From assembly GCA_021778575.1 (NCBI GenBank), contig JAJYCH010000231.1:1-7334 (forward strand): a DNA stretch of 7,334 nucleotides. The letters run 5' to 3'. Numbering within the stretch: the first letter of the stretch is position 1; each line of letters starts with the position of its first letter. Position numbers and translations under genes: made by a program. Positions 6,946 through 7,334 of this stretch are shown here, one piece after another. The notes below the pieces were generated by a model, which did no database searches, was not told the origin of the DNA, and was given only the letters and a program-made list of their open reading frames with translations. Source of the DNA: Planctomycetota bacterium (lineage in GTDB: Bacteria > Planctomycetota > Planctomycetia > Isosphaerales > Isosphaeraceae).

Positions 6946-7334
6946 TCAAGTGGGGACGCGGAGCCGATCGACGATATCGCGAATGATCGCCTCGGCCGCG
7001 CCGAATTCGCCGGCCTGAAGGAACGACTTACCGACGACCCGGTGCGAGAGGACCGGGACGGCGAGGTTCTTGATATCGTCAGGGCTCACATAGTCGTGAC
7101 CGGAGACGAAGGCCAGGCCCTGCGCGGCGCGATAGAGCGTCAACGCACCTCGGGTGCTGACGCCGACGTTCAGCTCGCCATCCTTCTTCCGCGTTTCCTT
7201 GACGATGTCGAGGAGATACTCGGCGATCGAGTCATCCACCTTCACCTGGCGGACCGCTTTCTGAAGTCGCTGAACATCCGCCCCGGTGATAACCGATTGC
7301 AGAGACTCGACCGGCTCGCCGGTCCGGTGGGTCT
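6946..7334 (-). CDS. MoxR-family AAA+ ATPase, 5' part cut off
   Basis: The C-terminal 128 codons of a MoxR-type AAA+ ATPase; the Walker A and B motifs lie beyond the right edge. MoxR proteins act as chaperones that assemble or activate partner complexes, often with von Willebrand A-type proteins such as DUF58. Visible hallmarks, counted from the window edge, are SLQSVITGADVQRLQKAV (about 10-27), the helical lid with AEYLLDIVKETRKKDG (about 37-52), the sensor-2 motif GVSTRG at about 57-62, and DYVSPDDIKNLAVPVLSHR (about 80-98). The frame is open to the window edge, so the gene begins outside; an internal GTG at 7245 is not a plausible start because the preceding residues are conserved family sequence. 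The stop lies 42 bases before the DUF58 start, with no terminator between, so the two are co-transcribed. Confidence 0.92.
   Translation of the reverse strand, partial: THRTGEPVESLQSVITGADVQRLQKAVRQVKVDDSIAEYLLDIVKETRKKDGELNVGVSTRGALTLYRAAQGLAFVSGHDYVSPDDIKNLAVPVLSHRVVGKSFLQAGEFGAAEAIIRDIVDRLRVPT

Overview
The window reads as a chromosomal piece of a GC-rich Gram-negative-type bacterium. My best guess is a planctomycete, possibly of the Isosphaeraceae type. This rests on the style of the proteins: a secreted Prc-type protease, a long envelope protein I cannot name, a MoxR/DUF58/transglutaminase operon with a large TgpA-like protein, and loosely packed genes with few strong Shine-Dalgarno sites. 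It is an inference; there is no rRNA or other marker here. I see no mobile element, tRNA, rRNA or CRISPR array.

Layout from left to right. Positions 1-1059 (minus strand) hold the first 353 codons of a periplasmic tail-specific protease (Prc/CtpA family); the catalytic part lies beyond the left edge. A 404-base divergent intergenic region follows (1060-1463). It carries a 20-base inverted repeat that overlaps a candidate promoter for the next gene. Positions 1464-2465 (plus) encode a secreted protein of unknown function whose mature part appears to be a two-fold internal duplication. A strong intrinsic terminator follows at 2510-2550. Positions 2696-3229 (plus) encode a small membrane-anchored protein with a proline-rich linker and one C-terminal LysM domain.

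From 3260 to the right edge everything is on the minus strand and forms one operon, read from right to left: a MoxR-family AAA+ ATPase (6946-7334, only the C-terminal lid part is present), a DUF58 protein (5509-6903), and a TgpA-like membrane transglutaminase (3260-5512). The last two overlap by the four bases ATGA. The MoxR gene ends 42 bases before the DUF58 start. The operon promoter lies outside the window.

All six genes are envelope-related: a secreted protease, a secreted unknown, a peptidoglycan-binding LysM protein, and a MoxR chaperone/DUF58/transglutaminase set that in other bacteria acts at the membrane. The operon is a recognised arrangement, not a new system. The least explained parts are the duplicated secreted protein and the palindrome in front of it.
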